Shown: positions 38,185 through 47,302 of the stretch, one piece after another
How the letters are laid out: every line of letters starts with the position of its first letter
Numbering within the stretch: position 1 is the first letter of the stretch
From: Chitinophaga sp.
GTDB lineage: Bacteria > Bacteroidota > Bacteroidia > Chitinophagales > Chitinophagaceae
Assembly: GCF_019236475.1 (NCBI RefSeq)
Contig: NZ_JAFAIX010000004.1
Location: 682,001-746,000, forward strand
Direction of reading: 5' to 3'
DNA length: 64,000 bases
Translations under genes and position numbers: made by a program
The notes under the pieces: model-generated
Told to the model about the DNA's origin: nothing
Seen by the model: only the letters and a program-made list of their open reading frames with translations
Database searches by the model: none

Positions 38185-41100
38185 ATGCTAACATATTTAC
38201 GACAAATGATGTTGTGTGCGTTCCTGTTACTGCCAGCATCGATAATAGCACAGGCGCCTATTATTCTTAAAGGAAAAGTGATTGATCATAAAACGGAAGA
38301 AGCACTGCCCGGTGCATCCATTCGCGTGAAGAACGGAAAAGTAGGTACACTCGCTGATGCCACCGGCAATTATCAGCTCAGCATTACCCAGTTGCCACAA
38401 ACCTTGTTAGTCACCTTTATCGGTTATCAACCACAAGAAATCGTAGTGACTAAAGATAACCTCCACCAGCTCATTAAACTGGAGCAGCAGCAGTCACTAT
38501 CAGAGGTGGTAGTTACTGCCGTGGGTATTAAAAGCGCTACCCGCTCGCTGGGATATAGCGTGGGCGAATTAAAGGGCGCTGTCTTGAAAGACAGCCGGGA
38601 GCCCAATGTAGTAGCGGCGATTAGCGGAAAAATTGCCGGTGTGCAGATCAACAATTCCGGCGGTTCTCCCGGTGGCTCATCTACCATAAAAATACGGGGA
38701 AACAGCTCCCTGCTGGGAAGTAATGCACCCCTGTTTATTCTTGACGGTATTCCAATAGATAACTCCATCCAGGATATTCTTCCAATTTCCAACAGTGTAT
38801 CGCTGGCTACTCCCTCCAACCGGGCTATCGATATCAACAGTGCTGATATTGCCAGCCTAACCGTGTTAAAAGGGCCTGCTGCTGCAGCCTTGTATGGTAT
38901 CAGGGCGGCAAATGGCGCCGTGGTGATCAACACCAAAAGGGGTAGTTCACTAACTGATAAAACCTTTGGCGTAAGCTACAGTGGATCCTTTACGGTAGAT
39001 AAAATCAATCGCCGTTTACAACCACGCCAGACCAGTTTCTCCAACGGCATTGGTGGACAATATATAAAACCAGGTACCACCGGCTCCGATGAAAACTGGG
39101 GCGCATTGCTGGATACGCTTACTTATAGCAATATTCCCAGCAACTTTGACAGGAATGGCACCATTGTCGGTAAAAGTGATCCCGCATCCAACGGCATCCC
39201 CGTGAACAGGTACGATAATATCGACCGCTTTTTCGTGAACGGCTATACGAATGATCATAATATCAGTTTCTACGGTAATACGGGCAATGCAGGATATTAT
39301 TTTTCTTACGGCAATCTCAAACAAACCGGTATCATTCCCACCACCGACTTTTATCGTCAAACATTCCGGTTTAACGGTGACTATAATGTGAGCAACCGGC
39401 TGAAACTTTCCGGTGGCGTTAACTATATCAAAGACGGTGCAGATAACCGGGCACTCATGGGAGGCTTTAACACAAATGTGATACGGGCCTTGATCAACAC
39501 GCCCTCCAACTTTGACATTAGCAATGGCTACTCCGATGCCTGGAAACATCCGGAAGCGTATAAACTGCCGCCAACTGCGGCTAAGCCATGGGGCGACAGC
39601 CGCTCTTATGCCAATGGTATTGGCTGGGATAACCCTTATTGGTCGCTGAATATGAATCCGCAATCGGATGAGGTGAACCGCTTTATCACCTTCGCCGAAG
39701 CCAATCTTGATATTAGCACCTGGTTGAAAGGTACGGTACGATATGGCATCGATAACTATACCGACGTACGTAAAGGCGCCTTCAGCCGGGGAACTTCCGG
39801 TGTGTCTACCGGTACTATCAATGATGTGAATTACAGCCGGAGAGATAATAACCTGGATGTATTGCTGATAGCGGAAAAGAAATTGAACAAAGACCTTCAG
39901 TTGACAGCAGTAGCGGGCTACAACTATTATAACTCCTGGAAGAACCAGGTCAATACCCGGGGCGATGGATTAACTATTCCGGGGAACTTTAATATTTCCA
40001 ATGCAGCCGCTACCCAAACCTTTAACCAGACGATCCGTAAAAAACTGGTGGCCGGTTATGCCGATCTGAAGCTGGACTTTAAACGCTGGCTGTACCTGGA
40101 GTTAACGGGTAGAAATGAGTGGACTTCTACACTCGCCAAAGGAAAGAATGCTTTCTTTTATCCCAGCACCAGCGCCAGCTTTATCTTTACAGACGCGTTG
40201 CATTGGAGCAGCAGCTTCCTGAACTTTGGAAAGATACGCGCTACCTACGCGCAGGTAGGTAACGATGCGGATCCGTACTCACTGGAAACCTATTATGTAC
40301 CTACCACTACCAGCGGATGGATACAAAGTGCGATCAGCTTTCCATTCAACGGTAAACAGGGCTTGAGCTACAGCGCTACTATCGGTAACCCCAACCTGAA
40401 GCCGGAACGCATCAGCACCTGGGAAACAGGGCTGGATCTGCATTTTTTCCGCGACAAAACACAGTTGGAGCTGGTATATTATCACAACAGCAGTAAGGAT
40501 CAGATAGTCCCAGTTGCCCTGCCGTATTCTACCGGTGCCGCCTATACGCTTACCAACGCTGGCAATATTGTGAACAGAGGACTGGAGGCTACCTTACAGC
40601 AACGGGTTATCAACAGCCAGCAATTTAGCTGGACCGCCACCGCTTTGTTCAATAAGAATATCAGTCGTGTAAATTATATCACCGACAATATTTCCAGCGT
40701 GAGTCTGGGCGGTATATGGATGGAAGCCCGTGGCCAGGCCGGTCAGCCCTATGGTGTATTCTATGGTATTGATGTAAAACGCAATGCAGCAGGTAAACCG
40801 GTGATTGATGATAATCCTGGCAGTGCTAACTATGGATATCCGTTGGTAAATACGGCATTTACCAAAATCGGTGACCCCAATCCCGACTTCAACGTAGGGT
40901 TGCGTAATGAGTTACGGTATCGCGCTTTTACCTTCTCTTTCCTGCTGGATGGCCGTTTCGGGTTCGATATTTTCAATGCACCCCATCTGCAGATGGTATT
41001 TAATGGCGTCGATGCTTCTACGGTAAACAGGGGTTCTCAAACAGTTTTTGATGGTGTCACTGCTTCCAAAGGCGAACCTAATACCATTCCTGCTGTATTG

Positions 41101-41403
41101 TCGCAAGTCTGGTACCGCAATACTTTCAACATACAGGGACTCTATGTAGAACATAACCTGTATTGGGTAAAACTGAAAGACGTCAACTTTACCTATGCCT
41201 TACCGCAGCAGCTCTTAAAGCCTGCACATATACAGGCCGCCAGTGTAACACTTAGCGCCAGGAATTTTCTGTTGAGCACTAATTATACCGGCAGTGATCC
41301 TGACCTGGGCAGTCGCAATGGTTTGTCGAATGCTGCTGGTATTGACTTTTGGACTACGCCCAATACGAAGAGCTATGGTGTTGCGCTGAACGTTTCTTTT
41401 TAA
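38185..41403 (+). CDS. SusC/RagA family TonB-linked outer-membrane transporter
   Basis: A 1072-aa protein from the ATG at 38185; an upstream TTG in frame lies in the leader region and is unlikely. Signal peptide LLPASIIAQAP; then a carboxypeptidase-like regulatory domain (GKVIDHKTEEALPGASIRV, VTFIGYQPQEIVV); a TonB plug (LSEVVVTAVGIKS, GVQINNSGGSPGGSSTIKIR, PLFILDGIPIDNS); and a large beta-barrel ending FWTTPNTKSYGVALNVSF. SusC proteins import glycans or other large ligands with a SusD lid and energy from TonB. The SusD gene follows 18 bp later, then an arylsulfatase, so the ligand is probably a sulfated compound. Confidence 0.96.
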   Translation: MLTYLRQMMLCAFLLLPASIIAQAPIILKGKVIDHKTEEALPGASIRVKNGKVGTLADATGNYQLSITQLPQTLLVTFIGYQPQEIVVTKDNLHQLIKLEQQQSLSEVVVTAVGIKSATRSLGYSVGELKGAVLKDSREPNVVAAISGKIAGVQINNSGGSPGGSSTIKIRGNSSLLGSNAPLFILDGIPIDNSIQDILPISNSVSLATPSNRAIDINSADIASLTVLKGPAAAALYGIRAANGAVVINTKRGSSLTDKTFGVSYSGSFTVDKINRRLQPRQTSFSNGIGGQYIKPGTTGSDENWGALLDTLTYSNIPSNFDRNGTIVGKSDPASNGIPVNRYDNIDRFFVNGYTNDHNISFYGNTGNAGYYFSYGNLKQTGIIPTTDFYRQTFRFNGDYNVSNRLKLSGGVNYIKDGADNRALMGGFNTNVIRALINTPSNFDISNGYSDAWKHPEAYKLPPTAAKPWGDSRSYANGIGWDNPYWSLNMNPQSDEVNRFITFAEANLDISTWLKGTVRYGIDNYTDVRKGAFSRGTSGVSTGTINDVNYSRRDNNLDVLLIAEKKLNKDLQLTAVAGYNYYNSWKNQVNTRGDGLTIPGNFNISNAAATQTFNQTIRKKLVAGYADLKLDFKRWLYLELTGRNEWTSTLAKGKNAFFYPSTSASFIFTDALHWSSSFLNFGKIRATYAQVGNDADPYSLETYYVPTTTSGWIQSAISFPFNGKQGLSYSATIGNPNLKPERISTWETGLDLHFFRDKTQLELVYYHNSSKDQIVPVALPYSTGAAYTLTNAGNIVNRGLEATLQQRVINSQQFSWTATALFNKNISRVNYITDNISSVSLGGIWMEARGQAGQPYGVFYGIDVKRNAAGKPVIDDNPGSANYGYPLVNTAFTKIGDPNPDFNVGLRNELRYRAFTFSFLLDGRFGFDIFNAPHLQMVFNGVDASTVNRGSQTVFDGVTASKGEPNTIPAVLSQVWYRNTFNIQGLYVEHNLYWVKLKDVNFTYALPQQLLKPAHIQAASVTLSARNFLLSTNYTGSDPDLGSRNGLSNAAGIDFWTTPNTKSYGVALNVSF

Positions 41404-41421
41404 CCGCCTTAATCTATTCAT

Positions 41422-42912
41422 ATGAAAGTCTATCAATATATAAATCGTATACTCGTTGGCGTTGGTATGATCACATCGGCAGGCTGCTCCTTGCAGGAAA
41501 CCAATGTAAACCCGAATGCATCCACAGCCGTATCTGTCAGTGCCGTACTTAGCGGTGCGGAAGTATCATTGGGGTTTAATGTGGGCGTCAATGCAGGACT
41601 TATTGTCAATATATACCTGCAACAGGCTTCTGGCGCTAACGGAGACGCCGCCTCATTCGATAACTATACTACTTCCAGCCAGTATTTCAACAGTACCTGG
41701 AAAGGGTTTTATGGGGATGTACTGGAGGAACTGAAGATTGTGAAAACCATTGCAGCACAACAGCAATTGCCTTACTATAGTGGTATTGCACGAATACTGA
41801 GTGTCTACAGTTATGGTACTCTGACCGATCTTTTTGGAGATATCCCTTATAAGGAATCTTTATATGGGAATAATATTACCAATCCCGCATATGATAAACA
41901 GGAGGATATTTATAAGGATCTGCAGGCGCAGTTGGATTCAGCGCTGTTGGAATTAAGTGTACCTGCCACTAATAACAAGGGCGCTTTGCCGGCTTCAGAT
42001 GACGTTATCTTTGGTGGGAACGTAGACCGCTGGAAATCGTTTGCCTATACATTAAAGGCCCGGTATGCCATTCATCTCTCAAAAATAAACAGCAGCGATG
42101 CCGCACAACAGGTGCTGGCGGCTTTGTATGATGGTAGCAGGTATCGTGGTATAGCCGATAATTCTGCTGATGCCCAGGTGGTATTTGGTGCGTCTACTAC
42201 TAACGCCAATCCATTTTATCAACAGAACAGTACTCGCCCAGGCTGGATTGGATTGGGCGCTTCTTTCGTGAATCTGTTGAATGGCAACGCCGTTACAGAC
42301 GATCCTACTAAGCCGGAAGGACCACTGGTAGATCCGCGCCGGGCCTATTTTGCCACGCCTTATCCCGTGGGCAGCGCCACTTACAGGGGGAGTGCAGCAG
42401 GCGTACCTGGCGCCTTCTCTGTTATTGGCAGTTACTATGGAACCGCTACCAGTCCGGTGATCCTTAGCAGCTTTTCCGAAGCAAAGTTTCTGGAAGCGGA
42501 AGCTCGTTGGCGGATTAATCCGGCCGACCCTTTGGTGAAAACATCGCTGGAAGCAGCTATCAGAGCATCTTTCGCCAAGGTGATCAGCAATAGCGCCGAT
42601 CCCTATGCCACTCCAGAAAAGCAACAGGCATATATAACGGCAAAGACTATACTAAAAGGAGAGTCGACCGCCGATCTTAATACGCTCATTACGCAGAAGT
42701 ATGTTGCGCTGTTTCTGCAACCGGAAACCTGGAGTGACTATCGCCGTACCGGTTTTCCTCCGTTGCCATTGGCGAAAAATGCCAGCAGTGTGGCTAATCC
42801 CGACGGTAAGATTCCACGCAGGATTCCTTATCCTCAAAATGAAGTATCACTGAATACGCATACGCCTGCGGGGGCCGGTTATCAGACGCCGGCACTTTGG
42901 TGGGACAAATAA
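41422..42912 (+). CDS. SusD/RagB family lipoprotein (SusD-like_2)
   Basis: A 496-aa protein. The lipoprotein signal ends ITSAGCSLQETNVNPN (lipid Cys near residue 22). The SusD-like_2 family pattern is seen in YSGIARILSVYSYGTLTDLF, GDIPYKESL and FSEAKFLEAEARWR. It is the surface-exposed ligand-binding partner of the preceding SusC. The ending, YPQNEVSLN then ALWWDK, is typical of the family. Second structural gene of the sulfatase operon. Confidence 0.94.
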   Translation: MKVYQYINRILVGVGMITSAGCSLQETNVNPNASTAVSVSAVLSGAEVSLGFNVGVNAGLIVNIYLQQASGANGDAASFDNYTTSSQYFNSTWKGFYGDVLEELKIVKTIAAQQQLPYYSGIARILSVYSYGTLTDLFGDIPYKESLYGNNITNPAYDKQEDIYKDLQAQLDSALLELSVPATNNKGALPASDDVIFGGNVDRWKSFAYTLKARYAIHLSKINSSDAAQQVLAALYDGSRYRGIADNSADAQVVFGASTTNANPFYQQNSTRPGWIGLGASFVNLLNGNAVTDDPTKPEGPLVDPRRAYFATPYPVGSATYRGSAAGVPGAFSVIGSYYGTATSPVILSSFSEAKFLEAEARWRINPADPLVKTSLEAAIRASFAKVISNSADPYATPEKQQAYITAKTILKGESTADLNTLITQKYVALFLQPETWSDYRRTGFPPLPLAKNASSVANPDGKIPRRIPYPQNEVSLNTHTPAGAGYQTPALWWDK

Positions 42913-42939
42913 TCTAATGGCCAACACAATCAATATCAC

Positions 42940-45252
42940 ATGCAATATTTACCCTCTTACAAAACGTTTTTTACCCTGGCGTTGCTTTCCGGCGCCTCCG
43001 CATATGCCCAGTATAGCCCTGAAAAGCCTTATGCAGGCAAGGTAGGCGTCAATTTATCTCAGTCTACCCTAGCTGCTACGCCTTTCAATCCTACTGCACC
43101 GAAAGGCGCTCCTAATATTGTTTACATCATGCTGGACGATGTTGGCTGGGGCGCCAGCAGTGCCTTTGGCGGCCTGGTAGAAACGCCCGTATTTGACAGT
43201 CTTGCTAATAACGGTTTACGTTATACGAATTTTCATACCACCGCTATTTGCAGCCCTACACGCGCTTCGTTGTTAACCGGCCGGAATCATCACTCTGTTA
43301 ATGTACCTACCGTCATTGATGCGGCCGTTAATTTTCCGGGGCATAACGGTTATATGCCTTTTGAAAAGGGGACTATTGCGGAAATATTGCGGGAAGATGG
43401 CTACAATACTTATGCTGTCGGTAAATGGCATGTAACGCCCAGCCCCGACCTTACGCCGGCAGGACCTTTTAACCGCTGGCCTACTGGTCGCGGTTTTGAT
43501 GCCTTCTTCGGTTTTATGGGAGGAGAAACGGATCAATATACACCTGCACTCTGGGAAAATACCGGGAAAGTAGAGCCAGATCTACATGGCCAGCATCTCA
43601 CTACAGTATTGGTAGATAAGGCGATTGCCTATATTGCTGCCCAGCATTCCGCTGCGCCAGAGAAACCGTTCTTTCTTTATTTTACTCCCGGTGCTACGCA
43701 TGGGCCACACCAGGTAGATAAATCCTGGGTTGAGAAATACAAAGGCAGGTTTGACGCCGGCTGGGATGTATACCGGGAGCAGGTATTAGCCCGGCAGAAA
43801 AAACTGGGACTGGTACCCGCTAATGTAACACTGCCTCCCAACAACCCTGGTGTGAAGCCCTGGGCATCATTGTCTCCGGTAGAAAAGAAGGTATTTGCCC
43901 GTTTCTTTGAAGTATATGCCGGCTTCTTATCACATACCGATTACGAAGTGGGAAGATTAATTGCTTACCTGCGTGATACCCGGCAACTGGATAATACCCT
44001 GATTGTATTGATTATCGGAGATAATGGCGCCAGCAAGGAAGGTGGACTCAGTGGACACGTACACGGTATCAATGAATATATTAACGGGAACCTTTTTGCC
44101 GAATCATACGACAGCAGGATTAAAGAGATAGATAGTTTGTATGATAAAATAGGCACGTGGGAATCGGGCCCTAACTACCCGGTTGGCTGGGCGCAGGCCG
44201 CCAATACACCTTTTCGCTACCTGAAGCAGGATGCCAACAGCGAGGGAGGTACCCGTAATCCATTGGTCATTTTTTATCCTAAGCTGATTAAACAGGGAGG
44301 TATCCGTACACAGTATTCTCACGTGAACAGTATTACACCTACTGTACTGGAACTGGCAGGATTAACCGTACCCAAAGTAATTAATGGCTATCCACAAGAT
44401 AGCCTGGAAGGTATCAGTCTCGCCTATACGATTCATAGTTCCACCGCGCCAGGCAGACATCATGTGCAATACTATGAAATCGCCGGTGGGCGCAGCATTT
44501 ACAAAGATGGCTGGAAAGCAGCAGTGGCACATGAGCGGGGAACTCCCTTCAGCAATGATAAATGGGAACTATATAACCTCAATGAAGACTTTAACGAGCA
44601 ACATGACCTGGCTGCTGCCAATCCTGCAAAGCTGAAAGAGTTGCAACTCTTGTTCGATGAGCAGGCGCATCAATATAAAGTATATCCTTTACTGGGAGAT
44701 ACTACCCGTATTACACCGGCATTACTCACCAGAGGGCCGCTGGATAGCCGGCGCAGTGCTGTTTTATACCCGGGACTAACGCAGGTGCCTACACGCTCAG
44801 CGCCTTTCCTCAGCGAGGAGTCATTTATCATCAATGCCGATGTGGAGTTGAAGGATGATCAGGCAGAAGGGGTGTTGCTGGCCATCGGTGGCCGTTTCTC
44901 AGGGTTTACGCTTTTTGTGCAGGAGGGTAGGTTGAAAGCAGTGCATAACAACAACGGCCGCTTAACAGACCTGACAGCCTCCCGTAAACTTAGTGCTGGC
45001 AAAGCTATCCTGCGTTATGAACTGAAGTATACACCGGCGAGGCGCTTAACAGATCCCGCTGGTACTGAAATACTATACATCAACGATGAAAAAGTAGCAG
45101 AGCGGGTTATTACGAAAGAAGATGCGCTGATCACACCTTATGACGAGGGGCTGGATATAGGCAGAGATCAGGGCTCAGCAGTATCGCCGCTGTATAGATC
45201 GCCTTACACGTTTACTGGTAAGTTAAACCATGTAGAAATTATACATCCTTAA
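42940..45252 (+). CDS. Arylsulfatase (type I sulfatase)
   Basis: A 770-aa protein with a signal peptide (LLSGASAYAQ). The catalytic formylglycine motif is Cys104-Ser-Pro-Thr-Arg108, so a formylglycine-generating enzyme encoded elsewhere must convert Cys104. Metal-site motifs: NIVYIMLDDVGWG at the start of the domain and IIGDNGASKEGG later; GKWHV supplies further active-site residues. A C-terminal beta-rich extension (about 600-770) ends with LNHVEIIHP. It hydrolyses sulfate esters in the periplasm, releasing sulfate. With SusC/SusD upstream it forms an uptake-and-desulfation system; the poly-Cys leader ties it to sulfur supply. Confidence 0.95.
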   Translation: MQYLPSYKTFFTLALLSGASAYAQYSPEKPYAGKVGVNLSQSTLAATPFNPTAPKGAPNIVYIMLDDVGWGASSAFGGLVETPVFDSLANNGLRYTNFHTTAICSPTRASLLTGRNHHSVNVPTVIDAAVNFPGHNGYMPFEKGTIAEILREDGYNTYAVGKWHVTPSPDLTPAGPFNRWPTGRGFDAFFGFMGGETDQYTPALWENTGKVEPDLHGQHLTTVLVDKAIAYIAAQHSAAPEKPFFLYFTPGATHGPHQVDKSWVEKYKGRFDAGWDVYREQVLARQKKLGLVPANVTLPPNNPGVKPWASLSPVEKKVFARFFEVYAGFLSHTDYEVGRLIAYLRDTRQLDNTLIVLIIGDNGASKEGGLSGHVHGINEYINGNLFAESYDSRIKEIDSLYDKIGTWESGPNYPVGWAQAANTPFRYLKQDANSEGGTRNPLVIFYPKLIKQGGIRTQYSHVNSITPTVLELAGLTVPKVINGYPQDSLEGISLAYTIHSSTAPGRHHVQYYEIAGGRSIYKDGWKAAVAHERGTPFSNDKWELYNLNEDFNEQHDLAAANPAKLKELQLLFDEQAHQYKVYPLLGDTTRITPALLTRGPLDSRRSAVLYPGLTQVPTRSAPFLSEESFIINADVELKDDQAEGVLLAIGGRFSGFTLFVQEGRLKAVHNNNGRLTDLTASRKLSAGKAILRYELKYTPARRLTDPAGTEILYINDEKVAERVITKEDALITPYDEGLDIGRDQGSAVSPLYRSPYTFTGKLNHVEIIHP

Positions 45253-45271
45253 CTCATTTAAAAGTTGATTT

Positions 45272-45394
45272 ATGACACTGGCAGATATCGTATTGATAAC
45301 AAAGAAGATTGCTATTGGCATTGTTATTTTTTTGATACCGCTGATAGTAATATCCGGCACTATTTGGATTGTATTTAACCTGTTAAACAAATAA
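45272..45394 (+). CDS. Small single-pass membrane protein (40 aa)
   Basis: ATG at 45272, stop at 45394. It is a 40-aa protein with one hydrophobic helix (about residues 13-36, IAIGIVIFLIPLIVISGTIW) flanked by KK and a C-terminal Lys. It sits 19 bp after the sulfatase stop and 23 bp before the hydroxylase start, so it is in the same transcript. I do not recognise a family. Its size and setting suggest a membrane accessory subunit of the following integral-membrane hydroxylase, but that is a guess from context. Confidence 0.65.
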   Translation: MTLADIVLITKKIAIGIVIFLIPLIVISGTIWIVFNLLNK

Positions 45395-45417
45395 CATATC
45401 ACCTAAAACATTTCATT

Positions 45418-46509
45418 ATGACAGCACCTGCAAAAACAAGTACATCCGTCATCCTGCGAGATTCGTTGGTGAGCCTGCTGCTATATATATTACCTATTGC
45501 CCTGATGTTGCTCTCCTTTTATTTTAGTGGAACTCGGCCATGGTTAACCAGCGTAACAACACAACCGTCTTTTCGTATGCCAGCAATCCTGGAGATTGTA
45601 TTTCAGAACCTGAAAACATGGGGCCTGCCGGCTATCATGGTAGGGATAGGCGTAGTAGAATTTTCCGTAGGATTATATGAAAACAAATGGACGAAGAATG
45701 AGCGAATACTTGATATGGTATGCTTTATTCTTCCCAGAGTGATATTAAGACCTATGATTGCTTATTTCGGGTTGCAGTTGTTGCCCTGGGTGTTACCGCA
45801 GGCCAAGGATGCATTTGCCTGGGTGCCTTTCTGGTGGGGATTTGCTATCATGGCTGTAGCCGACGATCTGACCCAATACTGGTATCATCGTTTGCATCAT
45901 CAGTTGCCCATCCTGTGGCGTTTTCACCGTACGCACCATTCTGCGTCCTATATGGGAATGGCGATGGCCAGCAGACAGAATATTATTTACACGGTATTCT
46001 TTTCCCAGATATATCTGACGGTAGCACTTACCTACCTGGGTTTGGGCTATCCGGCACTCTTTGTAGGAGGGATCAAATCCCTGATCACCACTGGCGCACA
46101 TAGCAGTATCAAATGGGATAAGCCATTTTACACCATCAAGTGGTTGAAACCAATCGGCTGGGTAATGGAACGACTCATATCAACTCCTGCCACCCATCAT
46201 GCTCATCATGCTGATTCCACAGATGATGGCGTCGGATACTATAAAGGGAATTTTGGAAACATGTTTTTTATCTGGGACCTTATTTTTGGAACCGGTATTA
46301 TCACCCGGCAGTATCCGAAAGGCTACGGCTTAAAACATTACAAAGAGGAAGAATGGTATGCACAACTGTTGTGGCCAATTTTCAAATCAAAGAAGGAGGG
46401 CAGCGAGCTGGCAGCAGATGGGCCTATGGTAGGGGATGAAGTAGCGGCACCGTTGCTGGTTACTCCGCCTAAAGTTGCCCCGGTGGTAGTGCCAGCGGAG
46501 GCGATATAA
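45418..46509 (+). CDS. Sterol desaturase / fatty acid hydroxylase family membrane protein
   Basis: A 363-aa integral-membrane protein with several hydrophobic helices. The di-iron His clusters of the fatty acid hydroxylase superfamily are present: HRLHH, HRTHHS and HHAHH, with the expected spacing and FIWDLIFGT near the end. It would use O2 to hydroxylate or desaturate a membrane lipid. Last gene of the sulfatase operon; a lipid-related function beside sulfate scavenging suggests that the operon's ligand, or a sulfonolipid-type product, may be a lipid. The Ala/Val/Pro-rich tail after residue 335 looks like low-complexity extension. Confidence 0.88.
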   Translation: MTAPAKTSTSVILRDSLVSLLLYILPIALMLLSFYFSGTRPWLTSVTTQPSFRMPAILEIVFQNLKTWGLPAIMVGIGVVEFSVGLYENKWTKNERILDMVCFILPRVILRPMIAYFGLQLLPWVLPQAKDAFAWVPFWWGFAIMAVADDLTQYWYHRLHHQLPILWRFHRTHHSASYMGMAMASRQNIIYTVFFSQIYLTVALTYLGLGYPALFVGGIKSLITTGAHSSIKWDKPFYTIKWLKPIGWVMERLISTPATHHAHHADSTDDGVGYYKGNFGNMFFIWDLIFGTGIITRQYPKGYGLKHYKEEEWYAQLLWPIFKSKKEGSELAADGPMVGDEVAAPLLVTPPKVAPVVVPAEAI

Positions 46510-46775
46510 ATTGCTTCGATATTCGTACTATAGATTACAAAGCTCGCGCAATGGCGTGGGCTTTGTTGTTTTGGTCTGTTTTTTAGTTGATGCCATTATC
46601 CTGTTAGCGCTTCCTTGTTTCAGTGCTGATCTCTTCTTTTCGTTACCAGGGGATTTCTCCTGTTGCAGGGCCGTAAACATTAGCATCATAAGCTGCTTTA
46701 AACTGGTCAAGAGTTGCGCCAGGCGCCGTTTGGTAAATCATACAAAACGAATCTGAAAGGATACAAAAAGGATAC

Positions 46776-46819
46776 AAAAAGGATACAGTAAAAAAATATA
46801 AGTCTACTGTATCCTTTTT
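46776..46819. terminator. Strong hairpin after the sulfatase operon
   Basis: Perfect 15-bp arms (AAAAAGGATACAGTA and its complement) with a 14-nt A-rich loop, flanked by A- and T-runs. It lies about 270 bp after the hydroxylase gene and could act on either strand. Confidence 0.75.
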
Positions 46820-46968
46820 CTGAAATTGTTTAAACACCCCAGGGGGTTAGTGTATACTTAAATAATTCGGCGCAAATTTTTGGAGTCAACTATTTATTGA
46901 AGAAGACCTTATTAAAAATTGAACAATCTCAAGCCGAAATAGAAGAAGTTCTGTAGTGTTTACCCAGA

Positions 46969-47019
46969 CCCTGAAAAGTGGCGCTACTACAGCCTTTGAT
47001 ATAGTCCAAGCGGGATCAC
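46969..47019 (+). repeat. Left copy of 51-bp imperfect direct repeat containing the tRNA-Lys 3' end
   Basis: It aligns without gaps to 62799-62849 with 43 of 51 identical bases. Its last 11 bases, AGCGGGATCAC, equal the tRNA-Lys 3' end plus one base, and the next bases, GGATA, match the tRNA-Lys downstream flank. It is a candidate attachment-site remnant for the 15.8-kb segment between the copies. Confidence 0.65.
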
Positions 47020-47112
47020 GGATAACTTCTAAAACCTATAGTATAACCCCGATTTCTTTCCCGTACTTTATACAGGTTAACGAGCTTTTACTAAAATAAC
47101 AAATTTCTCACT

Positions 47113-47149
47113 AGTAGGTAGCGCAATACGCTTTACCGTAAGGGTCCTA
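47113..47149 (+). repeat. tRNA-Lys D-arm and anticodon-arm relic
   Basis: The first 22 bases differ from tRNA-Lys at 3 positions (AGTAGGTAGCGCAATACGC against the D arm and anticodon stem); the next 15 match at 10. It lacks both acceptor strands and the T arm, so it is not a functional tRNA. Confidence 0.6.
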
Positions 47150-47302
47150 ACGGATATATTTTGTAATGTTTACCAGTAAGACGTTTTAGGGCATTCAAAC
47201 TGATACGGAGAATGCCAAATAACACGAGAAATCGATAGCCCAAACTTAGTGGACTATGACAGGAGTAGCAACTTTAGATTTTTTGTTTAATCTTTGTCGG
47301 AT

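Larger units (their letters stand above)
46510..47302. other. Gene-free junction region with decayed sequence
   Basis: About 790 bp. It holds a terminator (46776-46819), a 51-bp repeat that includes a tRNA-Lys 3' end (46969-47019), and a D-arm/anticodon-arm relic of tRNA-Lys (47113-47149). Three GGATACAAAAA-type units precede the terminator. Short frames on the minus strand (for example one ending GPATGEIPW) look like fragments. I see no intact gene. Confidence 0.6.

Noticed and set aside
46643..46837. 64-aa minus-strand frame after the hydroxylase gene
   Set aside because: Its first half is the terminator hairpin at 46776-46819; only the last 25 residues look protein-like, so at most it is a fragment.
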